A stretch of DNA of 64,000 nt from positions 124,001 to 188,000 of the forward strand of contig NZ_BTTW01000004.1 in NCBI RefSeq assembly GCF_036245865.1, given 5' to 3'. This document shows positions 12,429-20,672 of the stretch, one piece after another. The notes beneath the pieces are model-generated. The model searched no databases and had not been told where the DNA came from. It saw only the letters and a list, made by a program, of their open reading frames with translations. The translations under genes were made by a program, and so were the position numbers. Numbering within the stretch: position 1 is the first letter of the stretch; the number at the start of each line of letters is the position of its first letter. Origin of the DNA: Corallococcus caeni. GTDB taxonomy: Bacteria; Myxococcota; Myxococcia; Myxococcales; Myxococcaceae.

Positions 12429-13237
12429 ACCGCGTCCCCGTGCGCGCCTGGGTGGGACTGGTCCTCATGGTGGGGCTGGGCGGCTTGAGCCTCGTGGCCG
12501 GACGCCTCTTCCCGGAAACCCTCTCGAACACCTGTCCGCTGGGCTGGGACCTGAACCGCCCCGACCGCAGCGTGTGCGAGCTGGCCTTCGGTGGCCTCTG
12601 GGTGTCCCTGGCCGTGGGGCTCGCGGCCGGTGCGCTGTCCACCGTGCTGGGGCTCGCGGTCGCGGCGCTCGCGCGGCTGTCGGGCGGCGTGACGGAGCAG
12701 GTGCTCCTGCGCGCCGTGGATGCCGTGTTCGCGCTGCCGGACGTGCTCGTGGTGATGGTGCTCCAACTCGCGGGCCAGTCCCTCCTGGACGCGGGCATGA
12801 CCCGCGGCCTGGGGCCCTTCGGCTTGATGGTGACGTCGCTGGCCCTGGTGGGCTGGGCCGGCCCCGCGCGCATGTTCCGCGACCGCCTGGCCACGCTGGA
12901 GGGCCAGGAGTACGTGGCCGCCGCGCGGGCGTTGGGCGGTGGCGGGGTGCACGTCCTGCGCGTGCACCTGTGGCCCATGCTGCGCCCGTTCGTGCTGGCC
13001 GTGTTCCTGAGCCGCCTGCCGAACGCCATCCTCACCGAGTCCACGGTGAGCTTCTTCGGAATCGCCCGCATGGAGCCCATGTCCCTGGGCCGCTACCTGG
13101 GCACGTCCTACGCCGCGCTCATCTACGAGGGCGGGGGGCGCGTCGTCATTCCCGCCTGGGGCCTGCTCGTCCTGCTGGTGCTTGGCGCCTCGCTCGCTTC
13201 ACAGGCCTTGGGGGGAGGTCGTCGTCGCGAAGTGTGA
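12425..13237 (+). CDS. Peptide ABC transporter permease, OppC/DppC type
   Basis: A permease of about 270 residues. I choose the TTG at 12425, which overlaps the stop of the preceding gene by four bases (TTGA), because upstream codons in this frame lie inside the other permease and are arginine-rich nonsense. A GTG at 12440 is the alternative. The EAA motif EYVAAARALGGGGVHVLRVH is near residues 160-180. No Opp-type ATPase follows, so energy-coupling subunits must be encoded elsewhere or be shared. Confidence 0.85.
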   Translation: MNRVPVRAWVGLVLMVGLGGLSLVAGRLFPETLSNTCPLGWDLNRPDRSVCELAFGGLWVSLAVGLAAGALSTVLGLAVAALARLSGGVTEQVLLRAVDAVFALPDVLVVMVLQLAGQSLLDAGMTRGLGPFGLMVTSLALVGWAGPARMFRDRLATLEGQEYVAAARALGGGGVHVLRVHLWPMLRPFVLAVFLSRLPNAILTESTVSFFGIARMEPMSLGRYLGTSYAALIYEGGGRVVIPAWGLLVLLVLGASLASQALGGGRRREV

Positions 13238-13302
13238 GGAATGCCGCACATTGGGACAAAGGTTTCACTCGAACGGAAACCCTTTGCCCTCAGGTGAACA
13301 CC

Positions 13303-13752
13303 ATGTCCCTCCCGACGGAAGAAATCCCCCTCTCGCCTGCCCGTGATGAGCGTCCGCGTGACGACGGTCTGCGCAAGGAGACCGTCCGGGGTTCGGTGCT
13401 GGTGGTGGAAGACGACGCCGCGCACCGCGAGCTGCTGGTGGAGCTGGTGAGCGGCTGGGGCTACGACGCGATGCCCGTGGGCAGCGCGGAAGAGGCGGAG
13501 TTCGCCGTGCGCAACAAGCGCATGGACGCCGCCATCGTGGACGTGTTCCTGCCGGGCCGCAGCGGCACCACGCTCATGTCCAAGCTGCGTGAGAAGTTCC
13601 CGCAGGCGGTGCTCATCGGCGTCAGCGCCATGAGCGACGCGGCCACCGCGCGCAAGTGCAAGGGCCTGGGCGCGGACCTCTTCATCGGCAAGCCGTTGGA
13701 TCCGGAGAAGCTGGCCAAGGCGTTGAAGTCCAAGCACCAGAGCTGGCACTGA
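13303..13752 (+). CDS. Stand-alone response regulator receiver protein
   Basis: A 149-residue single-domain receiver with a 30-residue polar N-terminal extension. Acidic pocket residues E36-D37-D38, phospho-acceptor D80 (AIVDVFLPG), switch residue S108 in GVSAMS and K130 in FIGKPLDP are all present. There is no output domain, as is frequent in myxobacteria, so it probably relays phosphate or acts by protein contact. AGGTGA precedes the ATG. Its kinase is not in the window. Confidence 0.88.
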   Translation: MSLPTEEIPLSPARDERPRDDGLRKETVRGSVLVVEDDAAHRELLVELVSGWGYDAMPVGSAEEAEFAVRNKRMDAAIVDVFLPGRSGTTLMSKLREKFPQAVLIGVSAMSDAATARKCKGLGADLFIGKPLDPEKLAKALKSKHQSWH

Positions 13753-13800
13753 GGCCAGCAGGGGAGCGGGTTCCGGTTGCACACCCCCGCCGGACGGTTG

Positions 13801-14358
13801 ATGCTCCCTGACGTGAAGAACCTCGCCTCAGGCTTCCTGCTGGCCATGCCCCAGCTTGGAGACCCGAACTTCTACCGGTCGGTCATCCTGATGATCGAAC
13901 ACGGGGAGACGGGCTCCATGGGGCTCGTCGTGAACCGGGGAGCGCCCCTGACGCTCGGTGAGCTGGCGCGCGGTCAGTCGATGGACATCTCGACCGACCG
14001 CGTGTCGCAGCCGGTGTTCGTGGGCGGCCCGGTGGAGCCCCAGCGGGGCTTCGTCCTGCATGACGACGAGTCCGTCCCGGAGAAGCACCCCGTCCTGCCC
14101 GGCCTCTACCTGAGCGTCACGCTGGACGCGCTGGGCCCCCTGCTGCAGCGGACCAACCCGCGCGTGCGCTTCTGCCTGGGGTACGCGGGCTGGGGCCCCA
14201 AGCAGCTGGAGAACGAAATCGCCGCGGGCTCGTGGCTGTACGCCGACGCCACCGCGGACGCGGTGCTGGGGCAGGACCCGGCCAAGTTGTGGGATGCCAC
14301 CCTGCGTGGGCTGGGTGTGGACCCTGCCATGTTGGTGATGGGAAAGGGGATGAACTGA
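13801..14358 (+). CDS. AlgH/YqgE family protein (UPF0301)
   Basis: A 185-residue protein with the family hallmarks LASGFLLAMPQLGDPNFYRSVILMIEH and VFVGGPVEPQRGFVLHDD. Its biochemical role is not settled; it is often called a transcriptional regulator without strong proof. The ATG at 13801 matches the usual family start. A TTG at 13777 has a better ribosome site (GGGGAG) and would add eight residues. The stop overlaps the BolA start (TGATG), so the pair is translationally coupled. Confidence 0.87.
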   Translation: MLPDVKNLASGFLLAMPQLGDPNFYRSVILMIEHGETGSMGLVVNRGAPLTLGELARGQSMDISTDRVSQPVFVGGPVEPQRGFVLHDDESVPEKHPVLPGLYLSVTLDALGPLLQRTNPRVRFCLGYAGWGPKQLENEIAAGSWLYADATADAVLGQDPAKLWDATLRGLGVDPAMLVMGKGMN

Positions 14359-14615
14359 TGCTCGACGCCGAGACGCTTCGCCGTTACCTCCTCGACGCCC
14401 TGCCGGGCTCGGAGGTGGAGTTGAACGACACGACAGGGACGGGGGACCACTTCGAGGCGCGCGTGGTCTCTCCCGCCTTCACCGGCAAGACGATGGTGGA
14501 GCAGCACCAACTGGTGTACGCGCCGCTGCAGCCGTGGCTGAAGTCCGGCGAGCTGCACGCGCTGGCGCTCAAGACCTATTCGCCCGAGCAGTGGAAGAAG
14601 CTCGGGCCCCGCTGA
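14358..14615 (+). CDS. BolA family protein
   Basis: An 85-residue protein with the BolA fold pattern: VELNDTTGTGDHFEARVVSPAF, then GKTMVEQHQLVYAPLQPWLKS and a C-terminal ALALKTYSPEQW. BolA proteins bind a 2Fe-2S cluster together with a CGFS glutaredoxin and take part in iron-sulfur handling. The gene starts on the last base of the AlgH stop codon and is followed 17 bases later by exactly such a glutaredoxin, which supports the assignment. Confidence 0.9.
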   Translation: MLDAETLRRYLLDALPGSEVELNDTTGTGDHFEARVVSPAFTGKTMVEQHQLVYAPLQPWLKSGELHALALKTYSPEQWKKLGPR

Positions 14616-14632
14616 AGAAGGAGCAACGACTC

Positions 14633-14950
14633 ATGGATCCGACCCTCAAGGCCCACTTCGACGAGACGGTGAAGTCGCACCCCATCGTCCTCTTCATGAA
14701 GGGCAACGCCCTGTTCCCCCAGTGCGGCTTCTCCGCGCGCGCCCTCCAGCTGCTCCAGCCGCTGGGCCCGGTGCACACGGTGGACGTGCTGGCGGACCCC
14801 AACGTGCGCCAGGGCATCAAGGACTACTCCAACTGGCCCACGATTCCGCAGGTCTACATCCACGGGAAGTTCGTGGGCGGCTCCGACATCCTGATGGAGC
14901 TGGCCGAGCGCGGCGAGCTGCAGGACCTGGTCGCCGCCGGCGGCAAGTAG
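14633..14950 (+). CDS. Monothiol glutaredoxin (Grx4/GrxD type)
   Basis: A 105-residue glutaredoxin with the CGFS active site at residues 31-34 (FPQCGFSARA), the glutathione-binding TIPQVYIHGKFVGGSDI segment and a normal length. It carries or transfers 2Fe-2S clusters with BolA, encoded just upstream. GAAGGAGC is a good ribosome site. AlgH, BolA and this gene look like one operon. Confidence 0.95.
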   Translation: MDPTLKAHFDETVKSHPIVLFMKGNALFPQCGFSARALQLLQPLGPVHTVDVLADPNVRQGIKDYSNWPTIPQVYIHGKFVGGSDILMELAERGELQDLVAAGGK

Positions 14951-14960
14951 GCGCCAGGGT

Positions 14961-14995
14961 GGGACGGCCCGGGGGGAAGACCCGGGCCCTGTCCC
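14961..14995 (+). terminator. Hairpin after the glutaredoxin gene
   Basis: GGGAC plus GGCCCGGG (14961-14973) can pair with CCCGGGCC plus GTCCC (14981-14995) with a small internal loop. The stem is strong but lacks a T tail. Confidence 0.45.
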
Positions 14996-15038
14996 CCGCG
15001 TAGACTGGGCGGCGGTCGCCAAGAGGGGTCTCGCCGCC

Positions 15039-16436
15039 GTGCTCACCGTCACACCGCCTGATTCGAAGCCGCAGGACGCGTCCACCGAAGTGCCCGGCAG
15101 TCCGGTGGCGGGAGGACCCCTGCCGCCCGGGGCGAACGTCGCGGTGGCCACGCCGGGTGGCGCCGTCGCGGATCCGGACGACCTCGTCAGCACGGAGAAG
15201 CTGCCCACGCTGGTGGACCGCGTGCAGGCCTTCCGCGCGAAGTACGAGAAGCAGGAGATGGCCCTCTTCTTCTTCGCGGGCTTCCTCTACGACGTCCTCA
15301 CGCTGAGCCCCATCGACGACGCGCTCACGGAGGTGCAGAACTTCGCCTACCTGGCCATCCTCGCGGGACTGCTGGTGCTGGAGCAGCGCTACCCGGAAGG
15401 GGTGGAGCCGCCGAAGCTGCTGATGAAGGTGTGGCGCTTCCGCGAGGACGCGCTGCACTTCTTCCTGGGCAGCCTCTTGAGCGCGTTCACGCTGTTCCTC
15501 TTCAAGAGCTCGTCGGGCTTCACGCCGCTGGTGTTCCTCGGGGGCATGTTCTCACTGCTGGTGGCGAACGAGCTGCCGCGCTTCCGTCAATTGGGTCCGG
15601 TCATCCGCGTGGCCCTCTTCAGCCTGTGCGTGACGCTGTACTTCGCGTCGCTGCTGCCGGTGCTCTTTGGACGGGTGGGGTGGTGGATCTTCACGCTGTC
15701 CGTCGTGCTGGGATGCGGGAGCGTGTACGGGCTCTTGCGCGTGCTCAAGCGGTGGCGCCCGGATGAGAAGGCGCTGCTGCGCACGGTGGCGGTGCCCGGC
15801 TTCGGCGCGCAGGCGCTGCTGCTCGGGTGCTACTTCCTGGGCGTGATTCCGCCGGTGCCCCTGGCGGTGCAGTACAGCGGCATCTACCACGCGGTGGAGA
15901 AGGTCCCCCAGAACGTCTATGGCACCTCGGGCGTGTATCACCTGACGTCGGAGGAGCACCCCTGGTGGAAGGTCTGGACGGCGTTCCACCACGGCGACCA
16001 GGACTTCATGGCTCGCGACGGTGAGGAGCCCATGTACTTCTTCCGCATCTTCGCGCCCAAGGGCTTCGAGCCCTACCGCGTGCGCGTGCGGTGGTTCTAC
16101 GACCATCCGGAGAAGGGCTGGACGGCGTTGGGCAAGGGCCACCTGGCCTCGGTGAGCGCCAATGGCTCCGAGGGTGGCTTCCGCTACTACGCGAAGCCGG
16201 GCACCCCGCCCAAGCCAGGCGACTGGCGCGTCGTGGTGGAGACGGAGGACGGGCACGAAATCAACCGCTTGAACTTCACCGTCACGCCGGACACGCGGCC
16301 CATCGAGGAGCGCAAGCAGAAGGTGGACGTGTCCGTGTTCGGGACCATCAAGCCCATCACGCTGGAGGCGTGGCAGAAGAGCCGGCCTCCCGCGCCGACG
16401 GCGGCGCCCGCGGCGGCTACGGCGCCGGTGCCTTGA
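15039..16436 (+). CDS. Membrane protein with C-terminal DUF2914 domain
   Basis: A 465-residue protein with a GTG start and the ribosome site AGAGGGG ten bases upstream. A Pro-rich cytoplasmic N-terminus of about 75 residues precedes seven or eight hydrophobic segments (roughly residues 75-280). The C-terminal DUF2914 region follows (YFFRIFAPKGFEPYRVRVRW, DWRVVVETEDGHEINRLNF) and probably faces the periplasm. The function is unknown. Its 3' end overlaps the convergent rsmE by 20 bases. Confidence 0.75.
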   Translation: MLTVTPPDSKPQDASTEVPGSPVAGGPLPPGANVAVATPGGAVADPDDLVSTEKLPTLVDRVQAFRAKYEKQEMALFFFAGFLYDVLTLSPIDDALTEVQNFAYLAILAGLLVLEQRYPEGVEPPKLLMKVWRFREDALHFFLGSLLSAFTLFLFKSSSGFTPLVFLGGMFSLLVANELPRFRQLGPVIRVALFSLCVTLYFASLLPVLFGRVGWWIFTLSVVLGCGSVYGLLRVLKRWRPDEKALLRTVAVPGFGAQALLLGCYFLGVIPPVPLAVQYSGIYHAVEKVPQNVYGTSGVYHLTSEEHPWWKVWTAFHHGDQDFMARDGEEPMYFFRIFAPKGFEPYRVRVRWFYDHPEKGWTALGKGHLASVSANGSEGGFRYYAKPGTPPKPGDWRVVVETEDGHEINRLNFTVTPDTRPIEERKQKVDVSVFGTIKPITLEAWQKSRPPAPTAAPAAATAPVP

Positions 16437-17169
16437 GCAGCGTCACCTGACCCAGCAGCACCGGCACCGCCGTCTCCACGCGCAGGATGCGGGGGCCCAG
16501 CGAGAAGGGCAGGAAGCCGTGGGCTTCCAGCAGCTGGGCCTCGAAGGGCACCCAGCCTCCGTCCGGGCCAATGGCGAGCACCACCCGCGTGGCGCGCGTG
16601 ATTTCCCGGGCCTGGAGGGAGAGGCTGGCGGGCGGGTGGGGGAGCAGGCGCAGCGGCTCTGGGCCGAAGACAGCGTCCAGTTCGTCTTCAACGAAGGGGC
16701 GGAAGCGCTCGCGGATCAGCACCTCCGGCATGCGCGTGTCGCGGGCCTGCTCCAGTCCCTGGAGGAGCAACTCGCGGACGAAGGCCTCGTTGAGGACCTT
16801 GGAGTCGAAGTAGCTCTTCTCCACGCGGGCCGCGTTCACCAGCACCACGCGGTCCACGCCGAGGGACGCCACGGCGGGCAGCACCTTCTTGAGCGCCTTG
16901 GGGCGGGGGATGGCCAGCAGCAGGTCCACGCCGGCCCGGGGTGGCGGCGGGTCCGTCAGCTCGACGCGCAGGTGGAGCAGGCCGGGGGCGTTCTCCAGCA
17001 CCTCGCCCGTGCCGGTGAGGCCGTTCAGGCGGCCCACGCGCAGGGATTCGCCGGGTTCGGCCTTGAGGACCTCGCGGGCGTGCTGGGCGCGGCGGCCGGT
17101 GAGCCGGGCGGTGCCGTCCGGCTGGAAGTCCTCGTCGAAGAGCAGGAGCAGGTTCACGGTCCCCTCCAT
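16417..17169 (-). CDS. rsmE: 16S rRNA (uracil-1498-N3) methyltransferase
   Basis: A 250-residue SPOUT-class methyltransferase that modifies U1498 of 16S rRNA using S-adenosylmethionine. The knot motifs are clear: VVLAIGPDGGW and LGPRILRVETAVPVLLGQ near the C-terminus, and PRPKALKKVLPAVASLGVD in the middle. The start at 17169 (MEGTVNLLLLF) is chosen because family similarity begins a few residues later. The open frame extends further upstream, but that part is proline/arginine-rich and lies in the promoter region shared with the next gene. Confidence 0.88.
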   Translation of the reverse strand: MEGTVNLLLLFDEDFQPDGTARLTGRRAQHAREVLKAEPGESLRVGRLNGLTGTGEVLENAPGLLHLRVELTDPPPPRAGVDLLLAIPRPKALKKVLPAVASLGVDRVVLVNAARVEKSYFDSKVLNEAFVRELLLQGLEQARDTRMPEVLIRERFRPFVEDELDAVFGPEPLRLLPHPPASLSLQAREITRATRVVLAIGPDGGWVPFEAQLLEAHGFLPFSLGPRILRVETAVPVLLGQVTLLKAPAP

Positions 17170-17275
17170 GTAGCCGTTCCCGGGCGGGCAGGGGAGGGGG
17201 CGTCCCTTCGTGTGAGGGTGCCCTGGCTCCGGCGGCTCCGAACTCCAGGGGCGGGGCCGTGATAAAGGGCCGGGC

Positions 17276-18460
17276 GTGCGTACCTTCTGCATCAAGTGTC
17301 TGCGTCCTGAAAGCGCGTGCTACTGCGCGCACGTCCCCCAGCTCCAGACGCGCACGCGCGTGGTGTTCCTCCAGCATCCCCGGGAGCGGCGCGTGGCCAT
17401 CGGCACGGCGCGCATGGCGCACCTGTCGCTGCCCAACTCGGAGCTGCACCGGGGCGTGGACTTCACCGGCCACGCGCGGCTGGAGGAGCTGGCGAAGAAC
17501 CCCGAGCGCGTCGCGGTCCTCTTCCCGGGCGAGGACGCCATCTCCGTGGAGGAGGCCCAGGCGAACCCGCCGGAGACGCTCATCGTCGTGGACGGCACCT
17601 GGCCGCAGGCGAAGAAGGTGGTGATGCGCAACCCGGTGCTCGCGGCGCTGCCGCGCATCGGCTTCGTGCCGCGCCGCCCGAGCAACTACCGCATCCGCGC
17701 GGAGCCGGCGGACCACTGCGTCTCCACCATCGAGGCGGTGGCGGAGATCCTGGGCCAGCTGGAGGGCAAGCCGGACTACTTCGACCGCATGCTGGGCGCG
17801 TTCGAGTACATGGTGGACACGCAGCTGGAGCGGCAGGAGACGCGCACGGGGCCGAACCGGCGCCGGCTCTACAAGGGCGAGTGGCGCCCGCCGCTGGAGC
17901 TGCGCTCGCTGGCGGACGCCGCGGACCGGCTGGTCCTCTTCTACGCGGAGGCCAACGCGCACGCGCTGGAGGCGGGCATCCCGCCGGAGCTGGTGCACCT
18001 GGTGGCGGTCCGCCTCACCACGGGCGAGCGCTTCGAGGCGGTCATCGCGCCGGAGCTGCCGCTGGCGCACAGCACGACCCTGCACGTCGAGCTGTCGGAG
18101 GAGGAGCTGCGCGCCGGTGAGCCGCGCGCGGCGGCGCTGGCCCGCTTCGAGGCGTTCCTGCGTCCGGACGACGAGCTGACGGTGTGGACCACCTTCGCCC
18201 TGGACCTGCTGTGGAATGGCGGCCTCGCGCGCCGGTCCGCGCGCAACGTGCGGCTCGCCACGGCGCGGGCGCTCAAGGGCAAGGCGGGCGGCGTGGAGCA
18301 GGCCGTGGAGCTGCTCAAGGCGCCAGCGGTGGCGGCGTGGGCCCGGGGCCGCGCGGGCCGCCGCATCAGCGCGCTGGAGTCCGTGGCGCGCGAGCTGGTG
18401 GCCCGCGGGAACGCGACCGAGCCTCCCGCGAAGCTGCCAAAGACGGGCTCCGAGGGCTGA
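17276..18460 (+). CDS. DTW-domain tRNA uridine aminocarboxypropyltransferase with C-terminal extension
   Basis: A 394-residue protein with a GTG start. Residues 1-190 are a DTW domain: the N-terminal zinc-like cysteines CIKCLRPESACYCAH, FLQHPRERR, the TAR motif in IGTARMAHL and the signature VDGTWPQAKK. Such enzymes (TapT/YfiP type) transfer an aminocarboxypropyl group from SAM to tRNA uridine. The remaining 200 residues are an extra domain that bacterial TapT lacks; I do not recognise it, though it recalls a nuclease-like fold (LVAVRLTTGERFEAVIAP). The gene is divergent from rsmE. Confidence 0.82.
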   Translation: MRTFCIKCLRPESACYCAHVPQLQTRTRVVFLQHPRERRVAIGTARMAHLSLPNSELHRGVDFTGHARLEELAKNPERVAVLFPGEDAISVEEAQANPPETLIVVDGTWPQAKKVVMRNPVLAALPRIGFVPRRPSNYRIRAEPADHCVSTIEAVAEILGQLEGKPDYFDRMLGAFEYMVDTQLERQETRTGPNRRRLYKGEWRPPLELRSLADAADRLVLFYAEANAHALEAGIPPELVHLVAVRLTTGERFEAVIAPELPLAHSTTLHVELSEEELRAGEPRAAALARFEAFLRPDDELTVWTTFALDLLWNGGLARRSARNVRLATARALKGKAGGVEQAVELLKAPAVAAWARGRAGRRISALESVARELVARGNATEPPAKLPKTGSEG

Positions 18461-18467
18461 AGGCCCG

Positions 18468-19610
18468 CTACTGGCCCAGGCGCGCGGTGCCGACGCTGGC
18501 GCCCAGCGTCGTGGAACCCGCGCGCCAGGGGCGGGCCTGCTCGCGCACCCAGCGCCCGAAGCGGGCGATGAGGTAGCAGCCCACCAGCAGCGCCACGGAC
18601 ACGCCCAGCGCCGCCGCCATGCCCAGCCGGGGACCGATGCGCTGCGCGAGGCCCGCGATGTCCGCCCAGCCGTACACCACCGGCAGGTGCAGCACGTAGA
18701 TCCACAACGACAGCCGTCCCAGCGGCGCCAGCATGCCGCTCAGCCGCTGCGGCAGCAGGTTCACGGCGCCCAGCACCATCAGGCCCTGCGCCACGCGGTA
18801 CATCACCATCGTGGGGCTGGTGGGCGTCCACTCGATGGGCAGCCAGCGGGTGAGCGCCAGCAGCGCTCCGCCCAGCGCGAGCAGCGCGAAGCCCTGCGCC
18901 AGGCCCGGCTTCAAGAGGTGCAGGACGTGCGCGGCGAACGCGCCCGCGAAGAAGAAGCCCGCCCAGGGGAAGAACGGGAAGCGGCTGCCCTCCCCGTTGC
19001 CGATGAACTGCTGCAGCGGCACCGGCAGGTGCTCGCCCGCGTGCCACATCCCGGCGCTCGCCAGGGGGATGCCCACCGCCAGCCCGCCCAGCAGCAGCGC
19101 CCGCGCGCCCCGGTGCGGCGTCACGACCAGCGCCATCGCGCCCAGCATCAGCGACGCGCCGATGCACTGGAGCGCGTCGAACTGGAAGACCTTGCGCAGC
19201 ATGGCGTCGGAGAAGCCCAGCTCGCGCACCGCGCCCCAGCCCGGCCAGTGCAACAGGTAGCCCAGGAACAACAGCAACAGCGCGCGGCGGAACCGGCGGC
19301 CGAAGGAGTCCTTCGCGGCGCCCGGCTTCGTGCCCAGCGCCATCACCACCGCCCAGCCGCTCACCAGCAGGAACAGCGGCGCGGTGATGCCCCGCAGCTT
19401 CCAGTACTCCTGGACCCACGGATGGTCCCGGAAGGCGGGCGCCAGCAGCGCGTCCAGCGTGTGACCCATCACCATGGCGAGCACGGCCAACCCCCGCGCG
19501 CCATCGAGCGCGGGGTGACGGGCCTGCCGGAAGCTGAGCGAGGGACCGAAGCCTTTCAAAGCCAGTCGAGCATAAGCCCACCCGCGGGCCCCGTCTCCAA
19601 AACGCACCAA
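18468..19610 (-). CDS. DUF1624/HGSNAT-like multi-pass membrane protein
   Basis: About 380 residues with around ten membrane segments. The pattern HPALDGARGLAVLAMVMGHTLDALL followed by WKLRGITAPLFLLVSGW is typical of bacterial relatives of heparan-alpha-glucosaminide acetyltransferase (DUF1624, acyltransferase-3-like). A role in acetylating envelope sugars is likely but unproven. The start is uncertain: the frame opens at a TTG, and a start nearer the first hydrophobic segment is possible. It is convergent with the DTW gene. Confidence 0.7.
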   Translation of the reverse strand: MVRFGDGARGWAYARLALKGFGPSLSFRQARHPALDGARGLAVLAMVMGHTLDALLAPAFRDHPWVQEYWKLRGITAPLFLLVSGWAVVMALGTKPGAAKDSFGRRFRRALLLLFLGYLLHWPGWGAVRELGFSDAMLRKVFQFDALQCIGASLMLGAMALVVTPHRGARALLLGGLAVGIPLASAGMWHAGEHLPVPLQQFIGNGEGSRFPFFPWAGFFFAGAFAAHVLHLLKPGLAQGFALLALGGALLALTRWLPIEWTPTSPTMVMYRVAQGLMVLGAVNLLPQRLSGMLAPLGRLSLWIYVLHLPVVYGWADIAGLAQRIGPRLGMAAALGVSVALLVGCYLIARFGRWVREQARPWRAGSTTLGASVGTARLGQ

Positions 19611-19700
19611 CCGTGGGGGTCGGCAGGCGTGGAGACACCCCCGGATTTCACTCTCAGCCCAGGTCCCGTCCTCGTGCGGGGAATGCTACAGGATGGATGC

Positions 19701-20474
19701 ATGTCCCTTCGCGCCGCGCTCGCCGCCCTCGCGCTCCTCGCCATCCCGGCCTCCTCCCGCGCCGAGTCCGGCGATGACTGGTTTGGCCGCGACAAGCCCA
19801 GACACTTCGCGGCGTGTGCCGCCGCCACGGGCGTGGGCTACGGCGCGGGCGCCGTCCTCTTCGATTCGACGGGTGCGCGGGCGCTCACCGGAGTGGGGCT
19901 GGGATTGGGCGTGGGGCTGGGCAAGGAGGTCTACGACCGCGCTCGCGGCAGCGTCTTCTCCGTGAAGGACCTGGCGTGGGACACCGCCGGCACCGCCACG
20001 GGGCTACTGGCCGCGTTCCTCGTGGACCGGTTCATCACCGAGGTGCTCCTGCCCCCGCCCCGGAGCGTCGCCGCCGGGCGTAGCGGCGGGCGCGTCCGGA
20101 CGCGCGCGGCGCTCCACGAACTTCAGGAGCAGTTCGCGCTGCGACCGGGGCTCCACCAGCAGCATGCGGCCTTCGGGATCATCGGTGTCGGAGACGAGCA
20201 CGGTGACCTGCCGGCGCGGGCACTGGTTCATGCAGCCCGTGGGCGTGACGCGCACCTGCCCGGCGAGGCCCCGCTCGGCGAGCTCCCCCTGGAGCCAGCG
20301 CGGCAGGTCCTGTCCGCCACTCCGGGCGCTCTTGGTCAGGCACTTGCGGCAGACGAGCACGTCCACCTCCCGCCCCTTGCCGCCCGCGTCGTCGTCCCGC
20401 ATCCGTCCTCCGTGGCGCCCCGCTTCCAGGCGGATGCGCCGCTCCGCGTTCCCGGCACGCCGCCGGGCCCTTGA
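19701..20474 (+). CDS. Small secreted or membrane protein, YfiM/DUF2279-like, with long antisense-overlapping tail
   Basis: A signal peptide (ending near SSRA, residue 23) is followed by DWFGRDKPRHFAACAAATGV and a glycine-rich segment, then GKEVYDRARGSVFSVKDLAWD, the pattern of DUF2279/YfiM proteins. The conserved part ends near residue 120 (FLVDRFITEVLL, about position 20060). The frame has no stop until 20474, so about 135 further residues run antisense to the ferredoxin gene. They may be an unselected read-through tail. The function is unknown. Confidence 0.6.
   Translation: MSLRAALAALALLAIPASSRAESGDDWFGRDKPRHFAACAAATGVGYGAGAVLFDSTGARALTGVGLGLGVGLGKEVYDRARGSVFSVKDLAWDTAGTATGLLAAFLVDRFITEVLLPPPRSVAAGRSGGRVRTRAALHELQEQFALRPGLHQQHAAFGIIGVGDEHGDLPARALVHAARGRDAHLPGEAPLGELPLEPARQVLSATPGALGQALAADEHVHLPPLAARVVVPHPSSVAPRFQADAPLRVPGTPPGP
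20004..20402 (-). CDS. Thioredoxin-like [2Fe-2S] ferredoxin
   Basis: A 132-residue protein starting at an ATG with GGAGG four bases upstream. The first cysteines lie in VLVCRKCLTKS and the second pair in TGCMNQCPRR, as in thioredoxin-fold 2Fe-2S ferredoxins (C-terminal CxxxC). The core ends with RMLLVEPRSQRELLLKFVERR, and a tail of about 30 residues follows. Its 3' part overlaps the oppositely oriented DUF2279-like gene for several hundred bases. The redox partner is unknown. Confidence 0.72.
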   Translation of the reverse strand: MRDDDAGGKGREVDVLVCRKCLTKSARSGGQDLPRWLQGELAERGLAGQVRVTPTGCMNQCPRRQVTVLVSDTDDPEGRMLLVEPRSQRELLLKFVERRARPDAPAATPGGDAPGRGQEHLGDEPVHEERGQ

Positions 20475-20672
20475 AGAAGAAGGGGTAGCGGCGCCGGGAT
20501 TGTTCCGCACTTCCCCGTCCCGCGCCCGCCGGGCCGCTGTCCGGACGGGCGCTGCCGGACTGATGGCATGGGAAAGCCGGGGAGGTGGGTGCGACGTTCC
20601 GTCTCGACGCCAGCCGTCTGGACCGCTGGTACGGTGCGCCCCGTGCCGTGCCGCTGACGGGAGGCCTTGCTC

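Noticed and set aside
18216-19700. Plus-strand frame preceding the DUF2279-like gene as part of one large protein
   Set aside because: The upstream part is antisense to the DUF1624-like membrane protein and Arg/His/Gln-rich; the real start is the ATG with signal peptide at 19701.
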